A stretch of 9,170 nt of DNA from Legionellaceae bacterium (GTDB lineage Bacteria > Pseudomonadota > Gammaproteobacteria > Legionellales > Legionellaceae), in the NCBI GenBank assembly GCA_947470005.1, contig CANISA010000045.1, positions 1-9,170 of the forward strand, written 5' to 3'. Below are positions 6,992 through 9,170 of the stretch, piece by piece. Under the pieces are notes generated by a model that saw only the letters and a program-made list of their open reading frames with translations, had not been told where the DNA came from and made no database searches. The position numbers were made by a program, and so were the translations under genes. Each line of letters starts with the position of its first letter. The stretch's first letter is position 1.

Positions 6992-7195
6992 TCAGATTTC
7001 AGAAAAGCGATCATTAGGCAAGCAATTTAAAATACGTCTGGAGTCTAATGACGCTGCTTTATGGTATACTGCTTTCTCAATATGTCGCTCACAAACATCA
7101 TTCCAGTTATTACTATTTACAGCAGCCCTTACTTGCAATAATGCATGAAGCCCTTCTCTCGACCAACGCATATGCTGTTGACCTTTACAGAAAAG
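6992..7195 (-). pseudogene. C-terminal transposase fragment
   Basis: Read leftward, an open frame of 67 codons ends at a TGA at 6994-6992, about 20 bases from the 3' end of tRNA-Lys. It contains KGQQHMRWSREGLHALLQV then RAAVNSNNWNDV, which looks like the C-terminus of a transposase (MRWSREG with a following LLQ-x-R-A and an N-x-W). I recall this pattern from ISKra4-like or similar families, but am not sure which. A TAA stands just upstream at 7198-7196, and no start codon or ribosome site fits, so the N-terminal bulk is gone. The plus-strand open frame across the same DNA is a shadow that also runs through the tRNA. Confidence 0.5.
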
Positions 7196-7198
7196 TTA

Positions 7199-7260
7199 AT
7201 GTCCTTATAGGATAGACTAAAATATCAGTTTACACAAATTAAATTACACTTCCGTTAAGA
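7199..7260 (-). mobile_element. IS-end-like stretch upstream of the transposase fragment
   Basis: Read leftward, this AT-rich stretch contains GTGTAATTTAATTTGTGTAA and, closer to the fragment, AAGGACATTAAC, which looks like a Shine-Dalgarno followed by a short spacer. It could be the 5' end of an insertion sequence whose transposase has been deleted down to its C-terminus. No matching inverted end is visible on the other side. This is a weak call based on layout and general resemblance. Confidence 0.25.
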
Positions 7261-7281
7261 ACTATATTCTTCGGGACATTA

Positions 7282-7330
7282 CACCTCTGGTGGGCAACGT
7301 TGGGGGAAGCACCGTTTGCCACCCCAACGT
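7282..7330 (+). promoter_or_regulatory. czcD leader with competing hairpins
   Basis: Between the transposase relic and czcD, three stems overlap. A: CACC/GGTG (7282-7285 with 7289-7292). B: GGTGG (7289-7293) with CCACC (7319-7323), extended by CAACG (7295-7299) against CGTTTG (7313-7318) with small bulges. C: ACGTTGGGG (7297-7305) with CCCCAACGT (7322-7330), a perfect 9-bp stem. B and C share bases on both arms and cannot form together. The ribosome site GAGGG (7338-7342) lies 8 bases after C. No T-run follows, so it is not a standard attenuator. It matches no riboswitch I can name. It may be a metal or translational control element, or a remnant of an IS end. Confidence 0.35.
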
Positions 7331-7348
7331 GCTGTATGAGGGTTCAAA

Positions 7349-8260
7349 ATGAGCACAGGACATCATCATTCACATGGTAAAACCTCTCAAGAACGTCCTC
7401 TTTTATTGGCGTTAATATTAACCTCAATTTTTCTTTTAATGGAGGCGATCGGGGGGGTCTTAACGGAAAGTCTAGCATTGATATCTGATGCCGCTCATAT
7501 GCTTACTGATGTTACTGCGTTAGCCATTTCTCTTGTGGCTATAAAAATTGGACGACGATCAGCTGATCTTAATCGAACATTTGGCTATTACCGATTTGAG
7601 ATTTTAGCTGCAGTGTTTAATACCATTCTTTTGTTTTTGGTCGCACTGTATATTGTTTGCGAAGCCTATCAGCGATTGAGTCAGCCCGCTGAAATTAATT
7701 CCATTTTGATGATTATTATTGCATCGATTGGTTTGGTGGTTAATGTAATATCAATGCGGTTATTAGCTCCTGGAAAAGATAATAGTATTAATATGAAGAG
7801 CGCTTATCTTGAAGTGTGGAGCGATATGTTGGGCTCAGTCGGGGTGATTATTGCTGCCGCTATTATTTATTTCACCGGATGGAAATCGGTCGATTCAGTG
7901 ATTGCTATTCTGATTGGTTTATGGATTTTACCACGGACATTTGTTTTGCTAAAAGAGAGTATTAATATATTACTGGAAGGTGTACCGAAAGAAATTGATT
8001 TAAAAAGACTAAAAGAATCCATGTTCAAAATCGAAGGCGTGTTAGATATACATGAGCTGCATGTTTGGAAAATTAGTAGTGATAAAATTAGTTTGACTGC
8101 TCACGTCGTCGTTGACTCAACATATGAATGGGATCATGTGTCAGGTCATCTTCGCACGGTTTTGATTTCACAATTCAATATTTCACACACCACCTTGGAA
8201 CCTGAGCGTATAAAATGTCTTGAAGAAGAAAGGAACTGTCACTTTCATCGCCCTCACTAA
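7349..8260 (+). CDS. Cation diffusion facilitator, CzcD-type zinc/divalent metal exporter
   Basis: Inner-membrane metal/proton antiporter of 303 residues, usual CDF length. The N-terminus is a His cluster (HHHSH, 5-9), then six probable membrane segments at about 17-36, 42-66, 84-106, 117-138, 152-175 and 181-200, followed by a cytoplasmic domain from about 210 that starts with GVPKEID. Transport-site residues visible are H50 and D54 in TM2 (SDAAHMLTD, with D47 nearby) and E155 and D159 in TM5 (YLEVWSDMLGS). The FGYYRFE motif (78-84) precedes TM3. The C-terminal domain has LHVW, as in zinc CDFs, and the protein ends in another Cys/His patch (CHFHRPH). The likely substrate is Zn, perhaps also Co or Cd. 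GAGGG sits 6 bases before the ATG. It is a single gene, convergent with the next, and follows a tRNA and a transposase relic, so acquisition by transfer is possible. Confidence 0.92.
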   Translation: MSTGHHHSHGKTSQERPLLLALILTSIFLLMEAIGGVLTESLALISDAAHMLTDVTALAISLVAIKIGRRSADLNRTFGYYRFEILAAVFNTILLFLVALYIVCEAYQRLSQPAEINSILMIIIASIGLVVNVISMRLLAPGKDNSINMKSAYLEVWSDMLGSVGVIIAAAIIYFTGWKSVDSVIAILIGLWILPRTFVLLKESINILLEGVPKEIDLKRLKESMFKIEGVLDIHELHVWKISSDKISLTAHVVVDSTYEWDHVSGHLRTVLISQFNISHTTLEPERIKCLEEERNCHFHRPH

Positions 8261-8277
8261 CGTGAATTAGTTGAGGG
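8251..8277. terminator. Hairpin spanning the convergent gene ends
   Basis: CCCTCACTAA (8251-8260) pairs with TTAG plus TGAGGG (8267-8277, one bulged T), a 10-bp stem around the loop CGTGAA. The stem contains the stop codons of both czcD and the opposing gene. There is no T-run on either side, so intrinsic termination is uncertain; it may act on both strands or protect the 3' ends. Confidence 0.4.
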
Positions 8278-9170
8278 GCATCATCGACAAAAACGTCTTC
8301 ATTTTTTGATTTTTAAACAACGCATCTAGATGAATATAGTCAGGCCACATCGTTTGTAATGTCATTAATATCATGTATCCAAATTCGAGGTTTTCAGCCA
8401 ATAAATTATCCACCATGTTTTTCATCAACGTCGCAGAAACGCCCACGTCAAGAGGCGTTGTTTTAAATGGTTTCATCCGCTGAAAAACATCCTGAAATAT
8501 GCTAGTCATAATTTTTGGCGTAGGTAATCCATCATAAACACGATGGTCCACACTGACGGATACGGGCAGTAAGTCCCTCGCTTCGAACGTATTACTCTCT
8601 TTACTCCATACCGGTGTTCTCTGAACTTCAAACAAGGTGATTTTCGAGGCTTCATTGGATAATAGAGGTGATGATCCTTGTACATAGCCTGATGCACCAA
8701 TGTTACTGACACTAACACCTGGAGGTGTTGGACGAACAGATTGATAAATAAGACCCTTCATTTCTTCGAGTATCGTTTCATGTATCGATATTAATTCAGG
8801 ATGATCCTTCTCTAGCTCTTCACGTTTTTTATAACAATAAGTCATCATGGCAACAACTTGTTTTATTTTACTCGATAAGGCCTGTGCTGTTAGTGCATGA
8901 CAATCCTGGAAAACAATGGTACCCATGTGATCGTCACACCCAGGTAACTTCACAACAAGAGCAACGCGAGCCTCCTGACGTTGATAAAGCATGCTATCTT
9001 GCAGGTATAATTGATATTCAGGATAATCGACAAGCAGCTGACTGACTGTTTGTAACATCAGTGTCGTTAATGTTTCAGGTGGGTACTTTTTATTAAAAAA
9101 ATCAAGGCATGTAATATCAAGATTAAATTGACCTACCATCGTCGGATCGACCGGATCACGCCACTGGCTC
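8267..9170 (-). CDS. 2-oxoacid dehydrogenase E2-like acyltransferase catalytic domain, N-terminus beyond window
   Basis: Read leftward, the frame is open at base 9170 and ends at a TAA at 8269-8267, giving about 300 residues. An ATG at 9139 exists, but the codons before it (SQWRDPVDPT) continue in frame and look coding, so the real start is probably outside. The order of motifs is that of the E2 catalytic (chloramphenicol acetyltransferase-like) domain: GQFNLDIT near the start, LSSKIKQVV before a long helix, VSVSNIGASG where E2 proteins have their S-N-x-G loop, then VSVDHRVYDG, with the catalytic His at 8543-8545 and its DG partner. The protein runs 86 residues past this motif, longer than typical E2 ends. 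No lipoyl domain is visible in the window. It may be a stand-alone E2-like acyltransferase; substrate unknown. It converges on czcD with a 6-base gap. Confidence 0.75.
   Translation of the reverse strand, partial: SQWRDPVDPTMVGQFNLDITCLDFFNKKYPPETLTTLMLQTVSQLLVDYPEYQLYLQDSMLYQRQEARVALVVKLPGCDDHMGTIVFQDCHALTAQALSSKIKQVVAMMTYCYKKREELEKDHPELISIHETILEEMKGLIYQSVRPTPPGVSVSNIGASGYVQGSSPLLSNEASKITLFEVQRTPVWSKESNTFEARDLLPVSVSVDHRVYDGLPTPKIMTSIFQDVFQRMKPFKTTPLDVGVSATLMKNMVDNLLAENLEFGYMILMTLQTMWPDYIHLDALFKNQKMKTFLSMMPLN

Noticed and set aside
6879..7148. 89-codon open frame on the plus strand
   Set aside because: It runs through the whole tRNA-Lys gene and then opposite the transposase fragment.
7282..7330. 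NiCo or Mn (yybP-ykoY) riboswitch before czcD
   Set aside because: The conserved cores of those riboswitches, as I know them, are not present; only the hairpin layout is suggestive.
1..9170. CRISPR array, phage or defence genes
   Set aside because: I saw no regularly spaced repeats, no integrase, and no nuclease or toxin-antitoxin motif on either strand.

Overview
The window reads as chromosome from a gammaproteobacterium, probably Legionellales. The PrfC sequence has the Legionella-type N-terminus as I remember it, RecQ keeps the E. coli residue numbering almost exactly, tRNA-Lys encodes its CCA, and base composition is moderate. The taxonomic call is inference from recalled sequences, not from a search.

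Layout. (1) Positions 1-2919, minus strand: a tight three-gene operon read leftward, isobutyryl-CoA dehydrogenase, then enoyl-CoA (methacrylyl-CoA) hydratase, then 3-hydroxyisobutyryl-CoA hydrolase, which runs off the left edge. These are three consecutive steps of valine breakdown, from isobutyryl-CoA to free 3-hydroxyisobutyrate. (2) Positions 3036-4883, plus strand: recQ helicase, divergent from the operon across a 116-bp gap that holds an extended -10 promoter and a 12-bp palindrome. (3) Positions 4884-5250: no intact gene, but a decayed transposase fragment (IS1634/IS4-like) with one in-frame stop and a perfect 13-bp inverted repeat, followed by a good promoter for prfC. (4) Positions 5251-6831: prfC, release factor 3. 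(5) Positions 6897-6972: tRNA-Lys(CTT) with its own promoter. (6) Positions 6973-7348: a second transposase relic (C-terminal piece, minus strand), an IS-end-like stretch, and a leader with competing hairpins before the next gene. (7) Positions 7349-8260: a CzcD-type cation diffusion facilitator. (8) Positions 8267-9170, minus strand: an E2-type (2-oxoacid dehydrogenase acyltransferase) catalytic domain with an unusual C-terminal extension, open at the right edge and convergent with czcD.

The housekeeping genes (recQ, prfC, tRNA-Lys) are separated by old insertion scars, and the metal transporter lies just beyond the tRNA and a transposase relic, a common position for acquired DNA. I see no phage genes, CRISPR array or defence system. 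The least ordinary items are the E2-like protein with its long C-terminal extension, the competing hairpins ahead of czcD, and the transposase relic carrying a perfect hairpin.
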